From Sphingobium scionense (GTDB lineage: Bacteria > Pseudomonadota > Alphaproteobacteria > Sphingomonadales > Sphingomonadaceae): a stretch of DNA of 64,000 nucleotides. The stretch is from NCBI RefSeq assembly GCF_014197035.1, contig NZ_JACIEU010000003.1:276093-340092 (forward strand), in the 5' to 3' direction. Shown piece after piece: positions 24,924-33,936 of the stretch. The position numbers were made by a program, and so were the translations under genes. Each line of letters starts with the position of its first letter. The first letter of the stretch is position 1. The notes under the pieces were generated by a model, which was not told where the DNA came from, made no database searches, and was given only the letters and a program-made list of their open reading frames with translations.

Positions 24924-26504
24924 ATGGCGGGTCTGGCCTATGGCGCGCCATCCACTTTTATACAGGCGACAGACCCCGTGAAACACGCCCTTAACGTTAC
25001 CCGCGAACAGGATTTCGCTGCCTGGTATCAGGCCGTCATCACCGAAGCCGACATGGCGGAGGAAAGCGGCGTGCGCGGCTGCATGGTGATCCGTCCCTGG
25101 GGCTATGGCATCTGGGAACGGATCCAGACCCTGCTCGACGCGCGGATCAAGCAGACCGGCCATGAAAATTGCTATTTCCCGCTGTTCATTCCCTTGAGCT
25201 ATTTCGAGAAGGAAGCCGAGCATGTCGACGGCTTCGCCAAGGAAATGGCGGTCGTCACCCATCATCGCCTGATCCAGAAGGACGGCAAGATGGTGCCCGA
25301 TCCCGAAGCGAAGCTGGAAGAGCCGCTGGTCGTGCGCCCGACGTCGGAAACCGTGATCGGCGCCGCCTTCAGCCGTTGGGTCCAGAGCTGGCGCGACCTG
25401 CCGGTGCTGATCAACCAGTGGGCGAACGTCGTCCGCTGGGAAATGCGCACCCGCATGTTCCTGCGCACCAGCGAATTCCTGTGGCAGGAAGGGCATACCG
25501 CGCACGCCACCGTCGATGAGGCGATGGAAGAGACGATGAAGATGCTCGAAGTCTATCGCAGCTTCGCCGAGGAATGTGTCGGCCTGCCGGTGGTGGCGGG
25601 CGAGAAGCCGGAAAATGAGCGTTTCCCCGGCGCCGTCGCGACCTATTCGATCGAGGCGATGATGCAGGATGGCAAGGCGCTGCAGGCCGGCACCTCGCAT
25701 TTCCTGGGCACGACCTTCAGCCAGGCGCAGAATATCAAGTTCCAGAATGCCGAAGGTAGCCAAGAACTGGCGCAGACGACCAGCTGGGGCATGTCGACCC
25801 GGATGATCGGCGGCCTGATCATGGTCCATGGCGACGATGACGGCCTGCGCGTGCCGCCGCGCGTCGCGCCCTATCAGGTGGTCGTTGTGCCGATGCTGCG
25901 CGACACCGAGGAAGATGCTGCGATCGTCGACTATTGCACCGATCTGGTGAACCAGCTGAACGGCCTGGACGTGTTCCGCGAGCCGGTCCGCGCGCTGCTC
26001 GACAAGCGCCCGTCCAAGGCCGCGACCAAGCGCTGGGGCTGGGTCAAGAAGGGCGCGCCGATCGTGATCGAAGTGGGAGGCCGCGACGTTGCCGGTGGCA
26101 ATGTCTCGGTCATCCGCCGCGATCGCCTGTATCGCGAGGATGGCAAGCTCGACAGCCAGATCGTCGCCAAGGGTGATTTCGTCGCCGGTGCGACCGCGAT
26201 GCTGGAGGATATCCAGGCCTCGCTGTTCGCCGATGCCAAGGCGCGTCTGGACGGCAATATCGACAAGTCGATCACCGATCTCGACGCGCTCAAGGGCTAT
26301 TTCAACGCGTCCAAGAAGCCCGGTTGGGCGCTGGTCCAGTGGGCCAAGCCGACCGGTGCGGAACTGGACAAGGTGGTGCAGTGGCTCAAGGGCGAGAAGC
26401 TGACCCTGCGCAACGTGCCGACCGATGCCGAAGCGGCGGACGGCGCCTGCATCTTCACCGGCGATACGGCGGTTGAGCGCGTGCTGGTGGGCCGGAGCTA
26501 CTAA
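24924..26504 (+). CDS. proS: prolyl-tRNA synthetase, short (archaeal/eukaryote-like) type
   Basis: The protein charges tRNA-Pro. It is 526 residues from the ATG at 24924, or 508 from a GTG at 24978 that gives VKHALNVTREQDF, the more usual family N-terminus; the choice is open. Class II motif 2 is RWEMRTRMFLRTSEFLWQEGH, and motif 3 is near 'GTSHFLGTTFSQ'. The C-terminal anticodon-binding and zinc-like domains (APIVIEVGGRDV) and the last Tyr are characteristic of the ProS type without the editing insertion. It probably cotranscribes with phaR. A composite hairpin repeat follows. Confidence 0.94.
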   Translation: MAGLAYGAPSTFIQATDPVKHALNVTREQDFAAWYQAVITEADMAEESGVRGCMVIRPWGYGIWERIQTLLDARIKQTGHENCYFPLFIPLSYFEKEAEHVDGFAKEMAVVTHHRLIQKDGKMVPDPEAKLEEPLVVRPTSETVIGAAFSRWVQSWRDLPVLINQWANVVRWEMRTRMFLRTSEFLWQEGHTAHATVDEAMEETMKMLEVYRSFAEECVGLPVVAGEKPENERFPGAVATYSIEAMMQDGKALQAGTSHFLGTTFSQAQNIKFQNAEGSQELAQTTSWGMSTRMIGGLIMVHGDDDGLRVPPRVAPYQVVVVPMLRDTEEDAAIVDYCTDLVNQLNGLDVFREPVRALLDKRPSKAATKRWGWVKKGAPIVIEVGGRDVAGGNVSVIRRDRLYREDGKLDSQIVAKGDFVAGATAMLEDIQASLFADAKARLDGNIDKSITDLDALKGYFNASKKPGWALVQWAKPTGAELDKVVQWLKGEKLTLRNVPTDAEAADGACIFTGDTAVERVLVGRSY

Positions 26505-26511
26505 ACATTAT

Positions 26512-26645
26512 CCCCCCTCCCTGAAAGGGAGGGGATTAAGGGGTGGGTGGCGAGCGAAGCGAGCCTTCATGCTGCCGCTAAGCGGCAGACCCACCCTTGG
26601 CTGGAGTCACGTGCCTCCAGCCAACCCTCCCTAAAAAGGGAGGGA
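26512..26645. repeat. composite palindromic element between proS and an S9 peptidase gene
   Basis: Four nested or adjacent stem-loops lie in about 130 bp. A 9-bp CCCCTCCCT/AGGGAGGGG pair (26514-26534) is followed by an outer GGGTGGGT/ACCCACCC pair (26541-26548 with 26589-26596) enclosing CTGCCGCT/AGCGGCAG (26572-26588). A 10-bp TTGGCTGGAG/CTCCAGCCAA pair (26597-26624) and a final CCCTCCCT/AGGGAGGG pair (26625-26644) follow. The first and last hairpins share CCCTCCCT. It may be a mobile intergenic repeat (REP/MITE-like) that also ends transcription from both sides. Confidence 0.65.
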
Positions 26646-26652
26646 GTAATCT

Positions 26653-28776
26653 TTACTCCACCCCCAATTGCTCCAGGGCGAAGGCGCTATATTCGGCCTG
26701 ATCGCGATAGCGGCGGAAACGGCCCGACTTGCCGCCATGGCCGGCCTCCATGTTGATGCGGAAGACCAGCGGATTGCTGTCGGTCTTGGTCGCGCGCAGC
26801 TTCGCCACCCATTTGGTCGGCTCATAATATTGGACCTGGCTGTCCCACAGGCCGGTGCCGACGAACAGGCTGGGATAGGCCTGCGCCTCGACATGGTCAT
26901 AGGGCGAATAGGCCAGCATCACGTCATACCAGGATTTCTGCTCGGGATTGCCCCATTCGTCATATTCGCCGGTGGTGAGCGGAATGGTCGGGTCGAGCAT
27001 GGTCGTCACGACATCGACGAACGGCACCTGCGCGATGATGAGTTTGTAATCCTGCGGCGCCATGTTCGCGACCGCGCCCATCAGCAGACCGCCGGCGCTG
27101 CCGCCCATCGCGGCGACGCGGCCCTTCTTCGCATAGCCCTGATCCACCAGCCCGCGGGTCACGTCGATGAAGTCGGTGAAGCTGTTCATCTTGTTCTTGA
27201 GATGGCCGTCATCATACCATTGGCGGCCCATTTCCTGGCCGCCACGAATATGGGCGATGGCATAGACGACACCGCGATCGAGCAGGCTGGGTAGCAGGGG
27301 CGAGAAGGCCGGATCGGTCGAATAGCCATAGCTGCCATAGGCATATTGGTAGAGCGGCGCACTGCCGTTCTTCTGGAAGCCCTTGGCGTAGATGAGCGAG
27401 ACCGGCACCTTCGTCCCGTCACGCGCGGTCGCCCAGACCCGTTCGGTCACATATTTGGCGGGGTCGTAGCCCTTTACCTCCTGGACCTTCAGAACCTTGC
27501 GTTCGCCCGTGTCGACATTGACCTCATAGGTGGTTTCGGGCGTGCGCAGGCTGTCATAGGTGTAGCGGACCCAGGGCGTGCCGCTTTCGGCATTGACGTC
27601 GAGCGCCATGGCATAGGCTGGCTCGTCGGCATTGACGAAGCTGCTCTTCCCGCTCCTGGCCAGCAGGCGCAGGCGCTTATTGCCTTCGGAGCGTTCCTCG
27701 ATCGCGAGGAAGCCGTCGAAGGGCTGGAAATTCTCGATGAAGACGCTGGTGTTGGTCGGCACGATGTCCGTCCAGGCGGCGCGGCCACGGGCGGCATCAG
27801 CGTCCGATACGGTCATCAGCCGGTAATTGGGCGCCTGCCAGTTGGTGCGGATCGTCCATTGCCCACCGACATTGTCGCTGCTGTAGAGGAACTCCCGTTC
27901 GCGCGGGGCCAGAACAGTGAAGCTGGCGGGGTTAGCGGAGGGCGCGCAGCGCTCCTCATTGCTGACCGTCGATTGCAGCACGATGCAGATAAACTTGTCC
28001 GACGTCGTCTTCTTGAGGCCCATGTAGAAGGTATCGTCCTTCTCCTCATAGACCAGTCGATCGGCGCTGACCGGGGTGCCCAGCACATGCGCCTTCACCC
28101 GCTTGCCCAGCAGGGTGGTGGGATCTTTCTCGACATAGAAGATCGCCTTGCTGTCATCGGCCCAGGCGAAATCGGGTTCGGCATTGGGAATTTCATCGAC
28201 CAGCAATTTGCCGTCGGCGAGTCCCTTGACGCGGATGACATATTGGCGGCGGCCGACCAGATCCTCGGCATAGGCGAGCAACCGGTCGTCGGGGCTGACT
28301 TCGCGGCCGCTGATCGCGAAATAGCCCTTGCCCGCGCCCATCTTCGGCTCGTCGAGCAATATCTGCTCGGGCGCATCCATACTGCCCCTGCGCCGGGCGA
28401 CGATCGGATAGTCGCCACCGGTCTCGAAGCGGCTGTAATACCAGTAGCCCTTCTTGCGATAGGGGACGCTGCTGTCGTCCTGCTTTATGCGGCCAGTGAT
28501 TTCGGCGTAGAGCTTGTCCTGCAACGGCTTGGTCGGTGCCAGCATTGCGTCGGCATAGGCATTTTCGGCCGCCAGATAGGCGAGCATCTCGGGGTTCTTG
28601 CGGCTGTCGTCGCGCAGCCAATAATAGGGATCCTGCCGCGTCGCGCCGAATGGCGCCTTCACCTCATGCGGCTTCTTGCCCGCGACGGGTGGTTTGGGAA
28701 TTGTCTGCGCCTCGGCGGCGGTGGACAGTGCGGCAATGCTGAGGCTCGCCAAGAGCCAGGCCGAAGTGCGGATCAT
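26653..28776 (-). CDS. exported S9 prolyl-oligopeptidase family protein (oligopeptidase B-like)
   Basis: This 707-residue serine peptidase begins at 28776 with a signal peptide ending AAEAQ, so it is periplasmic or outer. A beta-propeller fills residues about 60-440 and the hydrolase domain the rest. Ser560 in GGSAGGLLMGA, an Asp in LWDSQVQYYEP and a His in MEAGHGGKSG form the triad. Oligopeptidase B enzymes cut short peptides after basic residues, but the strict specificity is not clear from sequence. GGGAGGG precedes the ATG. The gene is downstream of the hslVU operon; a hairpin at 28839 lies between them. Confidence 0.9.
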   Translation of the reverse strand: MIRTSAWLLASLSIAALSTAAEAQTIPKPPVAGKKPHEVKAPFGATRQDPYYWLRDDSRKNPEMLAYLAAENAYADAMLAPTKPLQDKLYAEITGRIKQDDSSVPYRKKGYWYYSRFETGGDYPIVARRRGSMDAPEQILLDEPKMGAGKGYFAISGREVSPDDRLLAYAEDLVGRRQYVIRVKGLADGKLLVDEIPNAEPDFAWADDSKAIFYVEKDPTTLLGKRVKAHVLGTPVSADRLVYEEKDDTFYMGLKKTTSDKFICIVLQSTVSNEERCAPSANPASFTVLAPREREFLYSSDNVGGQWTIRTNWQAPNYRLMTVSDADAARGRAAWTDIVPTNTSVFIENFQPFDGFLAIEERSEGNKRLRLLARSGKSSFVNADEPAYAMALDVNAESGTPWVRYTYDSLRTPETTYEVNVDTGERKVLKVQEVKGYDPAKYVTERVWATARDGTKVPVSLIYAKGFQKNGSAPLYQYAYGSYGYSTDPAFSPLLPSLLDRGVVYAIAHIRGGQEMGRQWYDDGHLKNKMNSFTDFIDVTRGLVDQGYAKKGRVAAMGGSAGGLLMGAVANMAPQDYKLIIAQVPFVDVVTTMLDPTIPLTTGEYDEWGNPEQKSWYDVMLAYSPYDHVEAQAYPSLFVGTGLWDSQVQYYEPTKWVAKLRATKTDSNPLVFRINMEAGHGGKSGRFRRYRDQAEYSAFALEQLGVE

Positions 28777-28838
28777 ATTCCCTCCCTGCGAATCGCATGG
28801 CGGAGGCTGACATGATGGCGGGCAGGGGGAAAGATGAT

Positions 28839-28869
28839 CCGGGCCTGCCATGAGAAACGGCAGGCCCGG
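28839..28869 (-). terminator. terminator-like hairpin after hslU
   Basis: An 11-bp perfect stem (28839-28849 with 28859-28869) encloses a 9-nt loop. The T-tract that follows on the minus strand is weak (ATCATCTTTCC), so it may be partial. Confidence 0.55.
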
Positions 28870-28888
28870 ACTTAAATTATGCGCTCAG

Positions 28889-30190
28889 TTACAGCACATA
28901 TTTGCTGAGGTCGGTGTCATGAGCGACGGCCGACAATTGCTTGTCGACATAGGCCTGGTCGATCACCAGCGTCTCGCCGCGCCGATCTTCCGCCTCGAAG
29001 CTCACATCCTCCAGCAGCTTTTCCATGACCGTCTGCAGGCGGCGGGCGCCGATATTCTCGATCTCGCTGTTCACTTCGGCGGCGATCTTGGCGACGGCGC
29101 GAATGCCTTCGGGCGTCAGGTCGATCGTCACTTCCTCGGTCGCCAGCAGCGCACGATATTGCGCAACAAGACTGGCCTTGGTGTCGGACAGGATCGCGAC
29201 AAAATCCTCCTCGGTCAGCGCCTTCAACTCCACGCGGATCGGCAGGCGGCCCTGAAGCTCGGGCAGCAGGTCGCTGGGCTTGGCGACATGGAAAGCGCCC
29301 GAGGCGATGAAGAGGATATGGTCGGTCTTCAAAGGACCATATTTGGTCGAGACGGTCGTACCCTCGATCAACGGCAGCAGGTCGCGCTGCACGCCTTCAC
29401 GGCTGACCGAGCCGCCACGCACGTCGCTGACGGCGATCTTGTCGATCTCGTCAAGGAAGACGATGCCATTCTGCTCGGCGCTGGTGATGGCGACGCGGGC
29501 GACGTCATCCTGGTCCAGACGCTTGTCCTGTTCTTCCTCGACCAGCTTGTCCCAGGCGTCGGCGACGCGCATCTTGCGGCGCTTCTTCTGCTGCTGGCCA
29601 AACGCCTTGGACATCATGTCGCTGAGGTTGATCATGCCGACCTGGCCGCCCATGCCGGGGATTTCCATCGGCATCGACGGGGTGTCGGCGACTTCCACCT
29701 CGACCTCCACCTCGTTCATCTGGTTATTCTCGATCTTCTGACGGAAAGAGAGGCGGGTGGCTTCGCTCGCATCCTTGCCGGTCAGGGCATCGAGCAGGCG
29801 CGCCATGGCGGCGTCCGACGCCGTTTCGCGTACCGCCTCGCGGCGGCGGTCCTTCTCCAGGCGCACGGCTTCCTCGACCAGATCGCGGACGATCTGCTCG
29901 ACATCGCGGCCGACATAGCCCACCTCGGTGAACTTGGTGGCCTCGACCTTGACGAAGGGCGCATCGGCCAGCTTCGCCAGGCGCCGGCTGATCTCGGTCT
30001 TGCCGCAGCCCGTCGGCCCGATCATCAGGATATTCTTCGGCGTCACCTCGTCGCGCAGGTCGGCGGGCAAATGCTGGCGGCGCCAGCGGTTGCGCAGCGC
30101 GACGGCGACCGCGCGCTTGGCATCATGCTGGCCGATGATATGCGCGTCGAGCGCGGCAACGATGGCTTTGGGGGTCAGATTGTCGTTCAT
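28889..30190 (-). CDS. hslU: HslU, ATPase subunit of the HslVU protease
   Basis: This 433-residue AAA+ unfoldase unfolds proteins and feeds them to HslV in the cytoplasm. It has the Walker A '[15 protein letters not shown]', Walker B '[11 protein letters not shown]', and the C-terminal 'LSKYVL' end that activates HslV. The intermediate domain is present between residues about 110 and 240. The gene begins 17 bp after hslV in the same direction. Alphaproteobacterial HslVU is usually heat-shock controlled; no sigma-32 box can be confirmed here. Confidence 0.96.
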   Translation of the reverse strand: MNDNLTPKAIVAALDAHIIGQHDAKRAVAVALRNRWRRQHLPADLRDEVTPKNILMIGPTGCGKTEISRRLAKLADAPFVKVEATKFTEVGYVGRDVEQIVRDLVEEAVRLEKDRRREAVRETASDAAMARLLDALTGKDASEATRLSFRQKIENNQMNEVEVEVEVADTPSMPMEIPGMGGQVGMINLSDMMSKAFGQQQKKRRKMRVADAWDKLVEEEQDKRLDQDDVARVAITSAEQNGIVFLDEIDKIAVSDVRGGSVSREGVQRDLLPLIEGTTVSTKYGPLKTDHILFIASGAFHVAKPSDLLPELQGRLPIRVELKALTEEDFVAILSDTKASLVAQYRALLATEEVTIDLTPEGIRAVAKIAAEVNSEIENIGARRLQTVMEKLLEDVSFEAEDRRGETLVIDQAYVDKQLSAVAHDTDLSKYVL

Positions 30191-30207
30191 GGTCTCTTCT
30201 TGGGATC

Positions 30208-30774
30208 TCAGGCTGCGCTGTCGAGCGTTTCGATGGTGAGCTGGTCATTGGTGTAGACGCAGATGTCGGCCGCCACGGCCATCGCCTTGCGGGCGAGGGT
30301 TTCGGCGTCTTCCTCATATTCCACCAGCGCGCGGGCGGCGGCGAGCGCGAAATTGCCGCCGGAGCCGATTGCGGCGACACCACCCAAAGGCTCCAATACG
30401 TCGCCATTGCCGGTCAGGATCAGCGTCACATCCTTGTCCGCGACGATCATCATCGCTTCCAGGTTGCGCAGATATTTGTCGGTGCGCCAGTCCTTGGCGA
30501 GTTCAACGGCGGCGCGCATCAACTGGCCGTTATGGCGTTCCAGCTTGGCTTCGAGCCGCTCGAACAGGGTGAAGGCATCGGCGGTCGCGCCGGCAAAGCC
30601 GCCGATGACGCTGCCGTCATGCAGGCGGCGCACCTTGCGGGCATTGGGCTTCATCACCGTCTGGCCCATGGAAACCTGTCCATCGCCGGCGACGACGACT
30701 TTCCCATTCTTGCGGACCGACATGATGGTGGTGCCATGCCAGACAGGCATGGAAGAGCGGTTATGGTCGTTCAT
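30208..30774 (-). CDS. hslV: HslV, proteolytic subunit of the HslVU protease
   Basis: The 188-residue peptidase is a proteasome-like N-terminal threonine hydrolase. It begins with a 14-residue propeptide, and Thr15 in [10 protein letters not shown] is the expected nucleophile after cleavage. '[12 protein letters not shown]' and the '[12 protein letters not shown]' segment are conserved. It forms a dodecamer capped by HslU. It is the first gene of the pair. A 183-bp region upstream is shared with the small gene at 30958. Confidence 0.95.
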   Translation of the reverse strand: MNDHNRSSMPVWHGTTIMSVRKNGKVVVAGDGQVSMGQTVMKPNARKVRRLHDGSVIGGFAGATADAFTLFERLEAKLERHNGQLMRAAVELAKDWRTDKYLRNLEAMMIVADKDVTLILTGNGDVLEPLGGVAAIGSGGNFALAAARALVEYEEDAETLARKAMAVAADICVYTNDQLTIETLDSAA

Positions 30775-30899
30775 GACCGCGCATATGGGAGTGACAGTCT
30801 AGCGCTGCAAGCATCTATGTAGAAACCCGTGGCCGCCGTCGAAACGTGCCATTTGCGCGACGATTTCTGACTATTGGTTGAGGAACCAACGCCCATCAA

Positions 30900-30928
30900 T
30901 TGACATTGTGCATCGCAGCATTCATTTT
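30900..30928 (+). promoter_or_regulatory. probable promoter of the 61-residue protein gene
   Basis: TTGACA (30900-30905) and CATTTT (30923-30928) are 17 bp apart, about 30 bp before the ATG at 30958. Confidence 0.45.
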
Positions 30929-30957
30929 CGGAAGTCCCAAATGGAGGGAAGTTACGC

Positions 30958-31143
30958 ATGACTCTCAAGGCCAGAGCACAGGAAAAGGTCGAGCGCGCGG
31001 GTATTTCCAACTATTCGTTCGACCGCGATGTTCTGGTCATGTGTGGTGTGCGCTATGCCATTGAGGCATGCGAATGCGGCGAGCCGGATTGCGACGGTGT
31101 GCGCTTGCGCAAGGCTGCTGCCTTTCCGCCCATCCTGCAATGA
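30958..31143 (+). CDS. small Cys-containing protein, unknown function
   Basis: This 61-residue cytoplasmic protein has GGAGGG upstream of its ATG and a good promoter candidate. Four cysteines fall in a short stretch (MCGVRYAIEACECGEPDCDG), with spacing that might bind a metal. No known motif is exact, so I give no function. The charged N-terminus looks helical. The gene stands alone between hslV and a lipoprotein gene on the other strand. Confidence 0.7.
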   Translation: MTLKARAQEKVERAGISNYSFDRDVLVMCGVRYAIEACECGEPDCDGVRLRKAAAFPPILQ

Positions 31144-31179
31144 ACGGGGCGACGCCAGGCCGCCCCATTCCGATGATGC

Positions 31180-31308
31180 TTAGTTGATCACTTCCTTGCC
31201 CGCAGTGCCGACGGATTCGATATCGCGGCCGACGCCCTGCACAGTATTGCAGGCGGCGAGTGCGGACAGGAGCATGCTGGCAAGGACGAGGCCGACGGTC
31301 TGACGCAT
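31180..31308 (-). CDS. entericidin-like small lipoprotein
   Basis: The 42-residue reading frame begins with a hydrophobic leader and a lipobox LSALAAC, then 'NTVQGVGRDIESVGTAGKEV', a pattern that matches the entericidin A/B family. Lipidation on the Cys would anchor it in the envelope. Entericidins modulate membrane stability under stress, but most homologues are unstudied. A clear strong ribosome-binding site is not seen. The gene lies just upstream of the tRNA-Val, on the opposite strand. Confidence 0.75.
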   Translation of the reverse strand: MRQTVGLVLASMLLSALAACNTVQGVGRDIESVGTAGKEVIN

Positions 31309-31403
31309 TGATCGTGAACTTTCTGATCGGTGTTGGTGGTGCATTTATAGTGCGGCCGAACGCGCTGGACAGAGATAATTTCCCAAAAGCCGCGCGGCGA
31401 TGC

Positions 31404-31432
31404 TTGACAGGTTCGGCAGCGGATGCCAAAGG
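31404..31432 (+). promoter_or_regulatory. possible tRNA-Val promoter
   Basis: TTGACA at 31404-31409 is followed after 17 bp by a weak AAAGGC. The distance to the tRNA is suitable. Confidence 0.35.
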
Positions 31433-31450
31433 CCGCCTCCTCCTTACAGG

Positions 31451-31525
31451 GGGCGCGTAGCTCAGCGGTAGAGCACACCCTTCACACGGGTGGGGTCACA
31501 GGTTCAATCCCTGTCGCGCCCACCA
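31451..31525 (+). tRNA. tRNA-Val (anticodon CAC)
   Basis: A complete cloverleaf of 75 nt includes an encoded CCA end. The acceptor arm GGGCGCG pairs with CGCGCCC (31515-31521), and the D arm is GCTC/GAGC. The anticodon stem CACCC/GGGTG encloses TTCACAC, giving CAC. The T arm is CAGG/CCTG with the TTCAATC loop. It reads GTG valine codons. A peptidase gene follows 120 bp downstream. Confidence 0.97.
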
Positions 31526-31644
31526 TGGCTTCCCGGTCATGGCAGGACATATTCTTCCAACAGATTGATCTTTTCCATCGCATCGCGCTAAGCGATCGGC
31601 ATGTCTTGCGGCGTCCTTTCGGATGTCGCCCGGAAAGGATGATG

Positions 31645-33864
31645 ATGTCCCCATATCTGAAGGCCGGCGCTGCGCTGGGCGCCCTGCTGCTGCTTCCTGC
31701 CACCACTGTGCAGGCGCAGGACAAGCTGACGCTGGAGCGCGTGTTCGCAAGCCCCGATCTTGCCGGCCCGCAGCCGCGCGCGCTGAAGCTGTCACCCGAC
31801 GGCAAGCTGGTGACCTTGCTCAAGCCGCGCCCCGATGAAAAGGAGCGGCTCGATCTCTGGGCGATCGACACCGCCACCGGCGCCGAGCGGATGCTGGTCG
31901 ATTCGAAGAAGGCCGGCAGCGGCGCGGAACTGAGCGAAGCGGAGAAGATGCAGCGCGAGCGTGACCGTTCGGTCGCCGGCAGCACCGGTATCACCAGCTA
32001 TGACTGGTCGCCCGATGGCAAGACCATTCTGGTGCCGGTCGATGGCGACCTCTATCTTGCCGCACTGGACGGCAAGGTAACGCGCCTTACCGACACGCCG
32101 GACGGCGAACTCAATGGCGTGGTCAGCCCCAAGGGCGGTTTCGTGTCCTTCGTCCGCGGCGGCAACTTGTTCGTGAAGCCGATGAGCGGCAGCGAGAAGC
32201 AACTGACCCAGGGGGCCAGCGATACGGTCAGCTGGGGCGTGTCCGAATTTGTCGCGCAGGAGGAAATGGATCGGCGCACCGGTTACTGGTGGTCGCCGAC
32301 CGATGCGATGATCGCGGTCGCGCGGGTCGATGAAAGCCCGGTCGGCATCGTTACCCGGACCGCGATCGGCGGTGAAGGCACGAAGGTCTATCAGCAGCGC
32401 TATCCCGCCGCTGGCACGCCCAACGCCATCGTAGATCTCTTCGTGATGAAGGCGGACGGTTCGGGTCAGGTGCAGGTCGACCTTGGCGCTGACAAGAATG
32501 TCTATCTGGCCCGTGTCGACTGGTCGAAGGACGGCAAGACCCTCTATGTCCAGCGCGAAAGCCGCGATCAGAAGCGCTTGGACCTGCTGGCGGTCGATCC
32601 GGCGACCGGCAAGGCAAAGATCGTCCTCACCGAAACGTCAAAAAGCTGGATCAACCTCAGCAATAATTTCACGCCGCTGAGCGACGGCAGCTTCCTGTGG
32701 TGGTCGGAAAAGACCGGCCATGGCCATCTCTATCACGTCCGGAACGGCAAATGGACTGCGCTGACCAGCGGCGAGTGGGAGGTGCGCGACATTGTCGGCG
32801 TGGATGAGGGCAAGGGCCTGGTCTATTTCACCGGCAACCGCGACACGCCGCTGGAGCAGCAGCTCTATGTCGGGTCGCTGGCCAAGGCTGGCCCGCTCAA
32901 GGCGCTGACCGCCAAGGGCTGGTGGAACGAGGCGGTGATGGATGGTGCGGCCAGCCGGATCGTCGTCACCCGCCAGAATGCCGACCAGCCCAAGCAGGTC
33001 TATCTGGCCGATAGCGCGGGCAAGCAGTTGCAGTGGATTTCGGAAAATGCGCTGAAGGGCGATCATCCCTATGCGGCCTATCTGGCGAGCCATGCGAAAA
33101 CCGTGTTCGGCACCGTCAAGGCGGCCGATGGCAGCACGCTCTATACCAAGATGCTGACCCCGCCGATGGAGCCAGGCAAGCGCTATCCGGTGTTCATGAT
33201 CCATTATGGCGGTCCGGGGGCCGGGCGCCAGGTGACGAACATCTGGACCGGCGCGCTCAACCAATATCTGGTCGACCAGGGCTGGATCGTCTTCTCGATC
33301 GACAATCGCGGCACGCCCGATCGCGGAAAGGCATTCGAGGACCAGATCCATCACGCCATGGGCACGGTCGAGGTCGACGATCAACTGAAGGGGGTCGAAT
33401 GGCTGAAAGCCCAGCCCTTCGTCGATCCCAAGCGGATCGCCACCTATGGCTGGTCCTATGGCGGCTATATGTCGTTGAAGCTGGCGGAAAAGGCGCCGGG
33501 CACCTTCGCCGCGATCGTCTCGGGCGCGCCGGTGACCAAGTGGGAGTTTTACGACACCCATTATACCGAACGCTATCTGGGCCAGCCGCAGGACAAGCCC
33601 AGCGCCTATCCGGGCTCGGATGCGGTCGATGATGCGGTGAAGATCAAGGACCCGCTGCTGCTGATCCACGGCATGTCTGACGACAATGTCGTGTTCGACA
33701 ACTCCACCGCGTTAATGGCCAAGATGCAGGGCGCGGCCGTGCCGTTCGAGCTGATGGTCTATCCGGGGCAGACGCACCGGGTGGGCGGTCCGAAGATCGG
33801 CGTTCACCTCTGGACCACGATCGAGAACTTCCTGCGCGACCACGGCGTTTCGCCCCAGGATTGA
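31645..33864 (+). CDS. exported S9 peptidase, dipeptidyl-peptidase IV type
   Basis: This protein of about 739 residues has a signal peptide (TTVQAQ) and a DPP-IV N-terminal propeller, in which a double-Glu-like 'EFVAQEEMDR' segment would hold the substrate amino terminus. Ser604 in GWSYGGYMS, the Asp in IHGMSDDNVVF and the His in PGQTHRVGG form the catalytic triad. It would release N-terminal dipeptides, often with Pro or Ala at position two, in the periplasm. Three Met codons abut (31639, 31642, 31645); the last is best spaced from GGAAAGG. A strong bidirectional terminator follows. Confidence 0.92.
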   Translation: MSPYLKAGAALGALLLLPATTVQAQDKLTLERVFASPDLAGPQPRALKLSPDGKLVTLLKPRPDEKERLDLWAIDTATGAERMLVDSKKAGSGAELSEAEKMQRERDRSVAGSTGITSYDWSPDGKTILVPVDGDLYLAALDGKVTRLTDTPDGELNGVVSPKGGFVSFVRGGNLFVKPMSGSEKQLTQGASDTVSWGVSEFVAQEEMDRRTGYWWSPTDAMIAVARVDESPVGIVTRTAIGGEGTKVYQQRYPAAGTPNAIVDLFVMKADGSGQVQVDLGADKNVYLARVDWSKDGKTLYVQRESRDQKRLDLLAVDPATGKAKIVLTETSKSWINLSNNFTPLSDGSFLWWSEKTGHGHLYHVRNGKWTALTSGEWEVRDIVGVDEGKGLVYFTGNRDTPLEQQLYVGSLAKAGPLKALTAKGWWNEAVMDGAASRIVVTRQNADQPKQVYLADSAGKQLQWISENALKGDHPYAAYLASHAKTVFGTVKAADGSTLYTKMLTPPMEPGKRYPVFMIHYGGPGAGRQVTNIWTGALNQYLVDQGWIVFSIDNRGTPDRGKAFEDQIHHAMGTVEVDDQLKGVEWLKAQPFVDPKRIATYGWSYGGYMSLKLAEKAPGTFAAIVSGAPVTKWEFYDTHYTERYLGQPQDKPSAYPGSDAVDDAVKIKDPLLLIHGMSDDNVVFDNSTALMAKMQGAAVPFELMVYPGQTHRVGGPKIGVHLWTTIENFLRDHGVSPQD

Positions 33865-33878
33865 CGATTGCCCAAACG

Positions 33879-33917
33879 AAAATGGCCTCCCGCTCGGAAT
33901 GAGCGGGAGGCCATTTT
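33879..33917. terminator. bidirectional terminator between a peptidase and a methyltransferase gene
   Basis: A 17-bp perfect stem (33879-33895 with 33901-33917) with a 5-nt loop starts in AAAA and ends in TTTT. It would stop both convergent transcripts. Confidence 0.92.
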
Positions 33918-33936
33918 GCATGGATCGCGATCGGTG

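Noticed and set aside
31423..31644. N-terminal extension of the DPP-IV gene across the tRNA-Val
   Set aside because: It would translate through a perfect tRNA and lacks a signal peptide at its N-terminus, whereas the start at 31645 gives one.
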